In this document: in pieces, positions 36,309 through 46,180 of the stretch | Layout: every line of letters starts with the position of its first letter | Numbering within the stretch: position 1 is the first letter of the stretch | The notes under the pieces: generated by a model | Databases searched by the model: none | What the model was told of the DNA's origin: nothing | What the model saw: only the letters and a program-made list of their open reading frames with translations | From: Flavobacterium sp. MC2016-06 | GTDB taxonomy: Bacteria > Bacteroidota > Bacteroidia > Flavobacteriales > Flavobacteriaceae | Assembly: GCF_009711165.2 (NCBI RefSeq) | Contig: NZ_WMID02000014.1 | Span: forward strand, 1-64,000 | Length of the DNA: 64,000 bases | Direction: 5' to 3' | Made by a program: the position numbers and the translations under genes

Positions 36309-37490
36309 ATGAAAAAACGTAGAATTTACGACCGGACTTTCAAAGAGAACGCTGTTAAATTAACTTATGAGCGAGGCAAGGGTCAAACTAAAGTTATTGC
36401 AGTAGAGCTTGGAATAACCGCAAAGATTTTATCCAGATGGCGACAAGAATTTCAAAAGTTTGGAACAGGAAGCTTTTGCGGAACAGGTTATTTAAAATTA
36501 ACTCCTGAGCAAACCATAATTGCTAACCTTGAAAAGAAAATTAAAGATTCAAAAATAACACTGGAAATCTTAAAAAAAGGAAATGAACCTGCTTCTCAAG
36601 GCTATGTAAAGACTAAAGATTTCATTGAAAATAATAAATCTAAATTTTCAATAATAAAAATGTGTAACGTATTAGAAGTATCAAGGACAACATATTATAA
36701 TAGAAAAAAACAAGAGCTTACAGATACAGAAACTCGAATAATTTTATATAAAGAAGAAATTACATCTATATTTTATGAATTTAAGAAAAAATATGACGGT
36801 GTTAAAATTACAAAAGAACTTCAAAGCAGAGGATTTAAAATACAATACCCATCAGTAAAATTTTACATGAAAATGCTGGGTCTTCGTAGCAAAGTTAAAA
36901 GAAAATTTAAGGTAACAACTGATTCGCACCATAATCATTATGTATCTCCAAATTTTTTAAATAGAGTATTCACAGTTGGTGAGCGTGCTAGTGCATGGGT
37001 TTCAGATATCACATACATACAAACTATTATAGGCTTTATGTATCTCACAATTATTATGGATTTATTTGACAGGAAAATTATTGGATGGAGTTTAAGCTAC
37101 GGAATGAGTACCAGACAAACTACTCTGCGTGCTTGGGGAATGGCGGTTAAAAACAGGAAAATTACTAAAGAATTAATATTCCATTCCGATAGAGGTGTTC
37201 AATATGCAAATAAAATGTTTACCAGTAAATTAGACTCTTATAAATTGGTTAAACGAAGTATGAGTGGTAAAGGAAATTCTACTGACAATGCAGTTTGTGA
37301 AAGTTTTTTCTTTTATTTTAAAGCTGAATTGCTTGTTGGAAATAATCTGGTATCGAGGAAACAAATGAAAATACAAGTATACGAATATATCGAAAATTGG
37401 TATAATAAAAAAAGAATGCATTCATTTTTAGGCTTTAAAACAATCGAAGAGTTTGAGAATATTAATAAATCCCTCTATGGGTATTGTTGA
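36309..37490 (+). CDS. IS3-family transposase, single fused ORF
   Basis: 393 aa from MKKRRIYDRTFKENAVKL. It has an N-terminal HTH (OrfA part), then a rve core with all three acidic residues: WVSDITYI, FHSDRGVQY and DNAVCESFF, ending NKKRMHSFLGFKTIEEFE. Usual IS3 elements split these in two frames with a frameshift; here both are in one reading frame. It stands behind a dead paralogue in the same direction. Terminal inverted repeats were not found by eye. Confidence 0.8.
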   Translation: MKKRRIYDRTFKENAVKLTYERGKGQTKVIAVELGITAKILSRWRQEFQKFGTGSFCGTGYLKLTPEQTIIANLEKKIKDSKITLEILKKGNEPASQGYVKTKDFIENNKSKFSIIKMCNVLEVSRTTYYNRKKQELTDTETRIILYKEEITSIFYEFKKKYDGVKITKELQSRGFKIQYPSVKFYMKMLGLRSKVKRKFKVTTDSHHNHYVSPNFLNRVFTVGERASAWVSDITYIQTIIGFMYLTIIMDLFDRKIIGWSLSYGMSTRQTTLRAWGMAVKNRKITKELIFHSDRGVQYANKMFTSKLDSYKLVKRSMSGKGNSTDNAVCESFFFYFKAELLVGNNLVSRKQMKIQVYEYIENWYNKKRMHSFLGFKTIEEFENINKSLYGYC

Positions 37491-37825
37491 TTTTTAGTTT
37501 TACCAATATATTGAATTGATACTTGCAAGTAACACAGTAATCATATAAGGCCTACCATGCAAAATATTGTTTAATTATATATAAACTATAATATTTAAAT
37601 AAACATATCATGAAAACACTTTAAGATCACATTCAAGAAAGTTTTGCGTTTGTTAAGAAAGATGAACTGTCGAGATCTTTAAGATGCAAAAGTTTAACCT
37701 GAGCAAAGTTGGATTTTACTGAAGAAAAATCCCATGCCGAATTTTCTATCCTGTAATACTTAATTATCAAACATTCTCACTTTCTGTTCAAAAAAATTAC
37801 CTTCTAATTTCAATATCTATAATTT
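37491..37825. other. Gene-free stretch with a decayed short gene
   Basis: 335 bp holding only the relic at 37610-37756. No terminator was recognised. Confidence 0.4.
37610..37756 (+). pseudogene. Decayed short ORF
   Basis: Reading from ATG at 37610 gives MKTL, a stop (TAA at 37622), then DHIQESFAFVKKDELSRSL and, after a second stop, AKLDFTEEKSHAEFSIL. The coding look with two internal stops suggests a dead small gene. Weak, since no homologue is known to me. Confidence 0.35.
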
Positions 37826-38635
37826 TTATCGTAGCCCGTCCTTTACCTCATTGATAATTTCCTTAAAATTTTCCTCAATTAAACGCTCCTCATCATATAA
37901 AGTAATATATTTAAAGTAGCGAAAAAGAACTGGCAAATATTGCTGGTTCTCAACAACAAATTTAGGAAGACATTTTTCAGATTTGGTTAAGCTAGATTCT
38001 TGCATCTGAATAACGATTGATTTTACATAACATTTTTCATTGCCCAAATCTAGTCGGACATCATTATCAAAAGATAGAATATCACCAATAAATTCGGGAC
38101 ATCCTTTCAGATCAATCAAAGCATTTGACGAAACGTATAAACTAGCACCTATATGCTTAAGTCCTTTTAAACTGGTCAAATTGTTATGATGCAAGTAACA
38201 ATTTCTTCCCACTTTTTCAGGTCCATCCTTCAGCGTTGTAAGCTGATTCAAAAATGCATTAAAGTTGCCCTTAATCTCCTTAGGGCAACCTTTTAGATCA
38301 ACCAGACTGTTTTCCTGGCATGAATAATCACCACCAACTTCCTCCGGACCAAACTTCAAAGTTTTCAGTTTTACATTGTAACCACAGTTAAAATCACCAG
38401 CTACATACTTAGGACAACCTTTGAGAGTAGTTAAATTATTCGAATGACATAAGAAATCGCCATAAACATTACCAAATTTCAAGGGCAATTTCCTTAAATT
38501 AGTATCACAAATCTTAAAATTTCCCATAACATCAATAAAACCGTCGCCTCTTATTACTACTGGTCCACATCGAATTCTATATCTCTCAATAATGTAATGG
38601 ATTTGGAGTTTAGAAATTAACTTTTTTTTCTTCAT
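37826..38635 (-). CDS. Repeat protein with 20-residue LRR-like units
   Basis: 269 aa from MKKKKLISKLQIHYI (an earlier in-frame start adds 11 residues). Residues about 50-200 contain repeats of the form GDF-C--N-LTTLKGCP--V-G, a pattern common in proteins of Bacteroidota phages and mobile elements. No enzymatic motif is seen. A shorter relative lies at 56687 near the other end of the element. It probably acts in protein binding; the role in the element is unknown. Confidence 0.6.
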   Translation of the reverse strand: MKKKKLISKLQIHYIIERYRIRCGPVVIRGDGFIDVMGNFKICDTNLRKLPLKFGNVYGDFLCHSNNLTTLKGCPKYVAGDFNCGYNVKLKTLKFGPEEVGGDYSCQENSLVDLKGCPKEIKGNFNAFLNQLTTLKDGPEKVGRNCYLHHNNLTSLKGLKHIGASLYVSSNALIDLKGCPEFIGDILSFDNDVRLDLGNEKCYVKSIVIQMQESSLTKSEKCLPKFVVENQQYLPVLFRYFKYITLYDEERLIEENFKEIINEVKDGLR

Positions 38636-38766
38636 TAAAACTGGATATTGCGCTAAGATACACCGCATGAATGAGACACGCCAGTCATTTTATTTTATAA
38701 TAAAAACGAAGAAGCTGTTTGCCATAACATATAATCATGTTCGCAAACGGCTTCTTCAATAATATT

Positions 38767-40056
38767 CTATTTTTTCTTCAATGTACATTTAAAGTTGTTT
38801 TCTAGGAAGAAATCTTCCATCATCTTTTTCACCCTAACAGCATCTGATAATTTTACCCGCATCGAATCGTGAACTGGCAAAACTGGTATGTTGTTTTTGG
38901 AAAGCATATTAAAGACACCATCTATCATAAGGCGGGATTCACCTTTTTGCAACTCCACGGAGAATTTCTTATACCCATGTTCATTTTTGAAATCCGATAT
39001 TGATTGCATGGTAACCGGAAATATATCAATCAATTCTTTAGGATGATATTGGGCTTCACCAAAGGCAACAACTATTAAATATTCTTTAACCTCTTCTCTA
39101 TTAATACTTAGCCTTTTCTCCAAATATTCATATAACTGACCACTTTGTGCTAATTCAATAAAATTCTCATCAAGGTTAAACATTGATAAATTTGACAAAA
39201 TAGCAAACTGAGCATTTTTCATGTCAATCTCTACAGTCGGTTCTCCATCTAAAATTACGTATTTGAACAATTCTTTCTTCAACCCAGTAAAATTATAATC
39301 TAATCTATTGTTCGTTTCATTCCTATTTGCATAAAAATTTCCACTTACAATCCTCTCGCACGAATAGGTGTAAAAGATTTCAAGTTCAATTCTTTTTCTT
39401 TCTTTAAAAGATCGAACACCTTCTAAGTAAAATTTATCTTTAAATTTTATCAGTGCAACATTATTTCGGATTGCATCAGCCAGCCAAAATGCTCGTGGCT
39501 TCTCCAAATCTTTGTTACCTATTTTTATGGTAATCATTTTATCCTTAATCTGTTTCCCAATTTCAATTTTCGCCAACTGTTCATTAACCAAATTTGGAAT
39601 ATAAGTAAACACAGTCGGATCAATTGTAACTATATCTAAATTTTGTTTAATATCCCAAAATTTAACACGATCTTCTACCCTATTAATTCCCAAAAACTGA
39701 GTAAAACCAATTCGGGTATCGTAAATCAAAGCCGAATGGAATAAATAAGACTTGCAAAAAGATTCAAATTCTGTTCCATCAGGAAGTGTAAAACCAGTTG
39801 AATATGATTTCATACCAATTAGTATATCGGCATTCTTTAACTCTCTTAAAATAGTTGATCTATCCTCTCCACGACTTATTATTGTTTTAAAATATTCGTT
39901 AGAAAATGGTCTTGGTGTCTGAAAATCACCTCCGTCTTTAATAATATTAGAAAAAACGGCCTTGCACAACAATTGTGCTTTTAAGTAATAAGAATTTCTT
40001 GCAAATGATATATTTTGTATCTCATTATCAATCGCTGCCAGTAAAATTTCGTTCAT
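38767..40056 (-). CDS. Family-A DNA polymerase palm-like protein
   Basis: 429 aa from ATG at 40056 (MNEILLAAIDNEIQNISF); a TTG start at 40113 is less likely. The second half has EIDMKNAQFAILSNL like polymerase motif A, YLIVVAFGEAQYHPK in the place of motif B, VELQKGESRLMIDGVF and PVLPVHDSMRV like motif C (HDS where PolA has HDE). The N-terminal half has no exonuclease motif I can see. It may replicate the excised element or act in defence. Confidence 0.55.
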   Translation of the reverse strand: MNEILLAAIDNEIQNISFARNSYYLKAQLLCKAVFSNIIKDGGDFQTPRPFSNEYFKTIISRGEDRSTILRELKNADILIGMKSYSTGFTLPDGTEFESFCKSYLFHSALIYDTRIGFTQFLGINRVEDRVKFWDIKQNLDIVTIDPTVFTYIPNLVNEQLAKIEIGKQIKDKMITIKIGNKDLEKPRAFWLADAIRNNVALIKFKDKFYLEGVRSFKERKRIELEIFYTYSCERIVSGNFYANRNETNNRLDYNFTGLKKELFKYVILDGEPTVEIDMKNAQFAILSNLSMFNLDENFIELAQSGQLYEYLEKRLSINREEVKEYLIVVAFGEAQYHPKELIDIFPVTMQSISDFKNEHGYKKFSVELQKGESRLMIDGVFNMLSKNNIPVLPVHDSMRVKLSDAVRVKKMMEDFFLENNFKCTLKKK

Positions 40057-40765
40057 GGTCTCTTTTATTTTTTTTACATTCTCTTTTATTAAGCAGAGAG
40101 ACCAGCGGGCCAATTAATCCCGCTGAACTGCTATAGAAGTTATATCGTTTTTTACGCAAAAAGTTTTCTATGGTGTATATATTTATTTTCAAATCCCTCT
40201 ACTTAACATTGAGAGTATTATAGAAAATTATACGGAACCGTCTTGCCAGTTGGGCTGGCTAGCTTTCTAATAATTTGATCAGAACTAATTTTAAAAAGAA
40301 TCGAAGTCAAAATCAAACCTCAGTAAATTACCTGGTGTAGTTTTGACTCTAATAGTAAAATCTAACCATAAGGAGACAGTTTATCCAAAAGGGGGAACAT
40401 ACTATATATAACAATCAATTACATCAAATCCTTGAATAACCATTATCTTATCTCTATCATACTTAAGTTGTTGCTCGGCGTTGCCCCCAAAGGCAAACAC
40501 CAAAGAGTGACGATCAAAATCTCTATCCAACTTTACCTTGTTAATAAGTTATTTAATCGAAGGCACCGCTCCTACGGCGCGTTTTAGAAGGTTACACTAA
40601 TTTTATCCGACTTTCTGTTCCTGTTTATTTTTAGCACCATGATTTTTCATTTATATTTGACAGAAGAAAGAAAAAACTTAATTTCGACATAATCATTTAT
40701 GGATCCACCATAACCACTTCAGGTTCAGGATCGATCAAATAAACAAATATCCAATAGGGAATAGA
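40057..40765. other. Long gene-free stretch before the RM operon
   Basis: 709 bp including the upstream leader of the polymerase-like gene. GC-richer spots form short hairpins (GCCAG/CTGGC near 40254-40270, TTGCC/GGCAA near 40480-40497). TATATTTG at 40652-40659 is the likely -7 box of hsdM. No known RNA or repeat family is recognised; a replication origin or transfer origin cannot be excluded. Confidence 0.4.
40652..40659 (+). promoter_or_regulatory. -7 box for hsdM operon
   Basis: TATATTTG fits the Bacteroidota consensus; leader of about 100 nt to the ATG at 40766. Confidence 0.45.
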
Positions 40766-42334
40766 ATGGCCAAACAAGTTAAAGCTAAGAAGGAAAAAAG
40801 CATAGAAGAAACCCTGTGGGATTCAGCAAACAAATTACGTGGCACGGTAGAATCATCAGAATATAAACATGTGGTTTTGGGATTGATTTTCCTAAAATTC
40901 GCTAGTGATAAATTTGAAGAAAGAAGAACAGAATTGGTGAATGAGGGACAGGAAAAATACCTGGAGATGAAAGAATTTTATAACATGAAGAATATCTTTT
41001 TTCTACCCGAAGAATCTCGCTGGTCACATATCATAGCCAATTTTAAACAAAATGATATTGCCTTAAAAATAGATACTGCATTACATACAGTAGAGAAAAA
41101 CAATCCCTCATTAAAGGGCGCGTTACCTGACAATTACTTCTCACGCTTGAATATGGACGTGAGTAAACTGGCTGCTTTATTGGATACCATCAATAATATT
41201 GACACTCTAAAAGACAAACAGCAGGATGTTGTTGGTCGAGTATATGAATATTTCCTGAGCAAATTTGCTTTAGCCGAGGGAAAAGGAAAAGGGGAATTCT
41301 ACACACCAAAAAGCATCGTAAACCTTATCGCCGAAATGATTGAACCTTATAAAGGTGTCATTTATGATCCCGCTTGCGGAAGTTGCGGTATGTTCGTACA
41401 ATCTGTGAAGTTCATAGAGAGCCACCATGGCAATAAAAAAGAAATTTCGATATATGGCCAGGAATACACTGCAACGACCTATAAATTAGCTAAAATGAAC
41501 TTAGCTATTCGTGGAATTTCTGCTAATTTAGGTGAAGTTCCGGCTGATACCTTTGGACGTGATCAACATCCTGATTTAAAAGCGGATTATATAATGGCTA
41601 ACCCACCCTTTAATCAAAAAGATTGGCGGGCAAGTAATGAATTAGTTAATGATCCTCGCTGGAAAGGTTATGATGTACCACCAACAAGTAACGCTAATTA
41701 CGCCTGGATCTTAAATATGGTAAGCAAACTTTCCGATAATGGCGTAGCTGGTTTCATCTTGGCTAACGGAGCACTTTCTGGAGGTGGTGAAGAATACAAA
41801 ATACGAAGAAAACTAATCGAAAATGATTTGGTTGAAGCTATTGTTATTTTGCCACGTAATATGTTCTACACCACAGATATCAGTGTTACGTTATGGATTC
41901 TAAATAAAAATAAAAAAGCAAGAACGGTCCAGCTACCCGAAGAAAAAAGAAATTATCGTGATCGTCAAAAAGAAATTCTGTTTATGGATTTAAGAGAAAC
42001 CGGAATACCTTTTGAAAAAAAATTTACTCAATTTTCGGAAGATAACATTTCTCAAATTACCCAAACTTACCATAACTGGCAATCTGATTCAAACAAATAC
42101 ATTGACATTCCTGAATTTTGTTTTTCTGCAAAAATGGAAGATGTGATTGCCAAAGATTTTTCATTAGTTCCTAGCAAATATATCTCTTTTGTCAACCGTG
42201 ACGAAAATATTGATTTTGATGAAAAAATGCAGATATTACAAACTGAAATTAAAGATCTGTTACTGGCTGAAAAACAATCTACAAATGATTTATTAACCGT
42301 TTTTCAAGAGTTAGGGTATGCTATCGAATTATAA
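40766..42334 (+). CDS. hsdM: Type I restriction-modification methyltransferase subunit
   Basis: 522 aa. Motifs of an N6-adenine methylase are clear: IYDPACGSCGMF (about 198-209, SAM binding) and ADYIMANPPFNQ (NPPF at about 277-281, catalytic). The N-terminal HsdM_N region (SANKLRGTVESSEYKHVVLG) is present. With HsdS it methylates host DNA. It overlaps hsdS by 17 bp. It heads the operon that also contains the nested defence genes. Confidence 0.95.
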   Translation: MAKQVKAKKEKSIEETLWDSANKLRGTVESSEYKHVVLGLIFLKFASDKFEERRTELVNEGQEKYLEMKEFYNMKNIFFLPEESRWSHIIANFKQNDIALKIDTALHTVEKNNPSLKGALPDNYFSRLNMDVSKLAALLDTINNIDTLKDKQQDVVGRVYEYFLSKFALAEGKGKGEFYTPKSIVNLIAEMIEPYKGVIYDPACGSCGMFVQSVKFIESHHGNKKEISIYGQEYTATTYKLAKMNLAIRGISANLGEVPADTFGRDQHPDLKADYIMANPPFNQKDWRASNELVNDPRWKGYDVPPTSNANYAWILNMVSKLSDNGVAGFILANGALSGGGEEYKIRRKLIENDLVEAIVILPRNMFYTTDISVTLWILNKNKKARTVQLPEEKRNYRDRQKEILFMDLRETGIPFEKKFTQFSEDNISQITQTYHNWQSDSNKYIDIPEFCFSAKMEDVIAKDFSLVPSKYISFVNRDENIDFDEKMQILQTEIKDLLLAEKQSTNDLLTVFQELGYAIEL

Positions 42335-43508
42335 AAGGTTAGGAAATTATATTCAGGAAGCAAATATTAGAAACAAAGATCTATCTGACATTCCATTATT
42401 AGGTGTAAGCATCAAAAAAGTTTTGATGCCTTCCATTGCCAATACAATTGGAACCGATATGTCAACCTATAAATTAATTTCTAGAAATCAATTTGCATAT
42501 GGTCCAGTAACTTCCCGAAATGGTGACAAAATATCTATTGCATTATTAGACGAATACGAAAAAGCGTTGTTATCGCAAGCATATACGGTATTTGAAGTGA
42601 AAGATACTACATTGCTTAATCCAGAATACTTAATAATGTGGTTTCGCAGACCTGAATTCGACAGATATGCACGTTTCATGTCACACGGCAGTGCCAGAGA
42701 AATTTTTTCATGGAGAGAGATGTGTGACACTTTGTTACCCATCCCCTCAATTGAAAAGCAAATAGAAATTGTTCGTGAATATCATATTATTCAAAAACGA
42801 ATTAATTTAAATGATCAACTTATTAATAAGCTTGAAGAAACGGCTCAAGCTGTTTATAAGCAATGGTTTGTAGATGAAATTGATTTCGAAAATTTGCCTG
42901 AAGGATGGAGGTTTTTAAATTTAGGAGAATTATCAAGCATTAAAGGAGGAAAGCGTCTGCCGAAAGGAGACGAATTGAATGACTCCAAAGTTGGACGACC
43001 TTATATCAAGGTTGCAGACATGAAAAAAACTAAGTTCTTAGTATTAAATTCAAAATTTCAGTATGTGTCAGATAAAATTCATACTCAAATTTCAAGATAT
43101 ATAGTTAATACAAATGATATAATTATTTCGATTGTTGGCACAATAGGTATGATTAATATTATCGACAAAAGCTTAAACAATGCAAATCTTACCGAAAATT
43201 GCATGAAAATAAACAACATAGAGTTTATAAATGCAAAAATCCTATATCATTATCTAAATTCAGAAATTGGTAAAAGAGTGATCGAGGAAAGTACTGTAGG
43301 TGGAGTTCAAGGAAAGCTACCTTTGTACAATATTCAATCTATGTCTGTATTAATTCCCAACAGTGCAGGTTTTGAAAAATTTAATTCAGTTATAGAATTA
43401 ATAGATAGCAAACTAAATATAAAAGTTTTAGAAAACCAAAAGCTAGAGGAATTGAAGGAGTTGATGTTAGCAAAAATGACAAAAGTTGAAACTGAACTAA
43501 TATTATAA
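42318..43508 (+). CDS. hsdS: Type I restriction-modification specificity subunit
   Basis: 396 aa with two target-recognition domains (about 1-145 and 195-340) and conserved helices after each (EKQIEIVREYHIIQKRINLN; KLNIKVLENQKLEELKELML). The first domain lacks the usual EIP---G start and looks atypical, but the length is normal. It sets the DNA target for HsdM and HsdR. The next gene starts 12 bp later. Confidence 0.9.
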   Translation: MLSNYKRLGNYIQEANIRNKDLSDIPLLGVSIKKVLMPSIANTIGTDMSTYKLISRNQFAYGPVTSRNGDKISIALLDEYEKALLSQAYTVFEVKDTTLLNPEYLIMWFRRPEFDRYARFMSHGSAREIFSWREMCDTLLPIPSIEKQIEIVREYHIIQKRINLNDQLINKLEETAQAVYKQWFVDEIDFENLPEGWRFLNLGELSSIKGGKRLPKGDELNDSKVGRPYIKVADMKKTKFLVLNSKFQYVSDKIHTQISRYIVNTNDIIISIVGTIGMINIIDKSLNNANLTENCMKINNIEFINAKILYHYLNSEIGKRVIEESTVGGVQGKLPLYNIQSMSVLIPNSAGFEKFNSVIELIDSKLNIKVLENQKLEELKELMLAKMTKVETELIL

Positions 43509-43520
43509 AATAATAAGCAT

Positions 43521-44987
43521 ATGGCAAATTTCAAGTTACTTTTCTCAGACTATTTCAACATAGATCAATCCACAATGGATGAATATGGAGCCCTTAACAT
43601 TTGCCTTTCAGCTGATATGCCACTATTTATAGATCCTTTCTTATTGTTTGCCTCCGATGATGAAAACTACAAACAATTACATCAGAGTTTGATAGATCAT
43701 TTACTTATTCTTAAAGAAATTGCCATTGAAGATAAGGAATTAGGTGTTAACAACAGCATCTTTAGGTTTCCGGAGATAAAACAAAACTGGTTAGGAGTTT
43801 CTAAATTTGGAAATGAGGGTAATGGATTAGGTAAAGATTTTGCTAAAAAAATTATCAAATCATTCAATGGATTCTACAATTCATTTGGAGATGAAGACAT
43901 CACATCTGAAACACATATCGAGAAGTTGACTATTTTGAATCCGGGAATTGGAAGAGACTTTATCAGCGACTTCACGACAAACCTTATCTATGATTACTTG
44001 TTAACTTATACCGAAACCTTTGCATTAAAATATTTATCACAAGATCAGGTTCGAGAATTTAGTGTCAATTCAGTATTCAACAAAAGTTTCAAACGCTGGA
44101 TGCCTAAGAAATACACATTACCTTATTTGTATTTGGAAGATAGAGGCGATTTTATCATCCTAACACCGCTGGATATATTAACAAAAGATGAATCAGCAAT
44201 TAACAATTCTGAGTTCTATTCCAACTTCTTATCCGTTGCAAATAGCATCAAAAACGTAGATTTACGGAACTCCATAAATGAATATTTTAGAAGTTTACTT
44301 CCTAAAAAACCAACACAAAAAGACAGGACTTATGCAATTAGTAAAACTGCCAGTCGCTTTCCTGACCTTATTGATTATTACATTAAATCGAAAGAAGACA
44401 ATAAAGATACCGTTACCAAATTAACTAAAGACAAAATCAAAAAGCTTACTTCAGAACTAACTGAAGCGTTAGCATCACTAGGTGATATTTTGTTTGAGAA
44501 TAGTGATTTTTACAAAATACTTCCAAACAGCTATGATGAAGCATTGAAAAGAGTTCATTATTTAAAAGATGTAATTGAGAATAATGATGGTTACCGAGTT
44601 TTCTACCATGACGGAATTCCTATCGCCAAGGAAGAAACAATTCAACGTATATTTAAACTAACCTGGTATGCTACACCATTTGATGTAAATGCAGAAGTAA
44701 ATAACGGCAGAGGTCCAGCAGATTACAAAGTATCATATGGTGCAAATGATTCCACAATAGTTGAATTTAAACTAGGAAAATCATCTTCTCTAAGCCGAAA
44801 CCTTTCAAATCAAACAGATATTTACAAAAAGGCATCAAAATCAGCAAATGACATCAAAGTCATTCTGTGTTATACTGATGGAGAAGTAAAAGCTGTTGAA
44901 AGAGTGTTGACGAAATTAAAATTGACTGATCAGGAGAATATTGTAATTATAAATGCAGCACCTAAAAAATCAGCATCGAAAGTTTAA
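43521..44987 (+). CDS. Uncharacterised PD-(D/E)XK-type protein inside the hsd operon
   Basis: 488 aa. The C-terminal 100 residues hold GRGPADYKVSY with Asp401 and TIVEFKLGK with Glu415 and Lys417, the layout of PD-(D/E)XK nucleases. The N-terminal 300 residues (starting FKLLFSDYFNIDQSTMDEYG) are unrecognised and carry no membrane segment. It lies 12 bp after hsdS and 41 bp before the SIR2 gene. It could be a separate defence nuclease; nothing links it to RM function directly. Confidence 0.6.
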   Translation: MANFKLLFSDYFNIDQSTMDEYGALNICLSADMPLFIDPFLLFASDDENYKQLHQSLIDHLLILKEIAIEDKELGVNNSIFRFPEIKQNWLGVSKFGNEGNGLGKDFAKKIIKSFNGFYNSFGDEDITSETHIEKLTILNPGIGRDFISDFTTNLIYDYLLTYTETFALKYLSQDQVREFSVNSVFNKSFKRWMPKKYTLPYLYLEDRGDFIILTPLDILTKDESAINNSEFYSNFLSVANSIKNVDLRNSINEYFRSLLPKKPTQKDRTYAISKTASRFPDLIDYYIKSKEDNKDTVTKLTKDKIKKLTSELTEALASLGDILFENSDFYKILPNSYDEALKRVHYLKDVIENNDGYRVFYHDGIPIAKEETIQRIFKLTWYATPFDVNAEVNNGRGPADYKVSYGANDSTIVEFKLGKSSSLSRNLSNQTDIYKKASKSANDIKVILCYTDGEVKAVERVLTKLKLTDQENIVIINAAPKKSASKV

Positions 44988-45028
44988 ATTATAAGATACA
45001 AAGATACTAATCCCTTAATTTTAGTTTT

Positions 45029-46174
45029 ATGGATTTCGAAAATATTAAGAAAATAATTGAAAGCTGTCATTTAAATTTTTTAATTGGTTCTGGTGCTTCT
45101 AGACCTTTTTTAGGCACATTAGGCACAATTGAAAAATTGCTTACAGATCTAGCAAAAAGCAACATTTCCGATGATAATAAAATTATTATTGATGCATCAA
45201 TTAAAAAACATTATTGGGATGTAGCAATAAAAGGAAATCTTAATATTAATGACACCGTCGATCCATCACTTAACATAACTAAAAAAGCTTATAATGATTT
45301 TTACAATTCATTAAATACAATTCTTAATAAAAGAAAAACCAATCTTATAAGTAAAAAAGCAAATGTATTTACAACAAATATGGATTTATTTAATGAGAAA
45401 GCTCTTGAGGAAGCTGGCAACACATATAATGATGGTTTTTCCGGAAGGTTAAATCCTATTTTTGGAACTGAAAACTTCAATAATTCTATTACAAAAACCA
45501 GTAGTCATTTTGAATTTCAATCCGAGATACCCTTGTTCAATTTATTTAAGCTTCATGGTAGTGTAAATTGGTTATTAAATAGTGAAGGAAAAATCAAATA
45601 TGACAGTAATCTTGAAATATTATACCAAATTGATGCTATTAAAATTGATAAAAAAGATTTATTAGACATTGAATACAAGAAAAAAATTAAGGGTGAAGAA
45701 ATTTGGATTTCTTATACCCTCGATGAATTAGAAGCGCAAATTTTAAAAAATAAAATTGCAAAAATTAAAGAGCATGACCAATTTTTAGAGGCTTATGACA
45801 AGTTGATAATGATAAATCCAACTAAAGAAAAATTCGAAACAACAACTAGAAAGTTAATCTTTTATGAATTATTAAGAATGTATTCTAATAATCTTGAAAA
45901 AGAGAATTCAGTACTTTTTGTTTTTGGTTTTTCATTTGCTGATGAACATATTCGAGAAATAACTATCCGGGTTGCTAAAGCAAATCCAACTCTGTTAATA
46001 GTAATCTTTGCATTTAACAAAGCCGCAAAAGAGGACATTGAAAAAGAGTTAACAGAACGAAATAATGTGGTATATATTTATGACAAAGACAATAAAATAA
46101 ATTTCTCATTAGATACTATAAATGAAAAATATTTTAAAAAATTAGTCGAAGAATTAATAAGTACAAATTCTTAG
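45029..46174 (+). CDS. SIR2-family protein of a SIR2-HerA defence pair
   Basis: 381 aa. SIR2 motifs: FLIGSGASRPF (Gly20-Ser24, NAD binding), FTTNMD (about 114-119), and FKLHGS with His176. In the known SIR2-HerA (Nezha-type) systems this subunit degrades NAD+ when phage infection is sensed. The C-terminus (VLFVFGFSFADEHIREI) closes the Rossmann fold. It is 6 bp from the herA-like gene. Confidence 0.85.
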   Translation: MDFENIKKIIESCHLNFLIGSGASRPFLGTLGTIEKLLTDLAKSNISDDNKIIIDASIKKHYWDVAIKGNLNINDTVDPSLNITKKAYNDFYNSLNTILNKRKTNLISKKANVFTTNMDLFNEKALEEAGNTYNDGFSGRLNPIFGTENFNNSITKTSSHFEFQSEIPLFNLFKLHGSVNWLLNSEGKIKYDSNLEILYQIDAIKIDKKDLLDIEYKKKIKGEEIWISYTLDELEAQILKNKIAKIKEHDQFLEAYDKLIMINPTKEKFETTTRKLIFYELLRMYSNNLEKENSVLFVFGFSFADEHIREITIRVAKANPTLLIVIFAFNKAAKEDIEKELTERNNVVYIYDKDNKINFSLDTINEKYFKKLVEELISTNS

Positions 46175-46180
46175 TATACC

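Noticed and set aside
40057..40765. A tRNA or known riboswitch in the gap before hsdM
   Set aside because: No cloverleaf or conserved riboswitch core could be drawn; only short hairpins are present.
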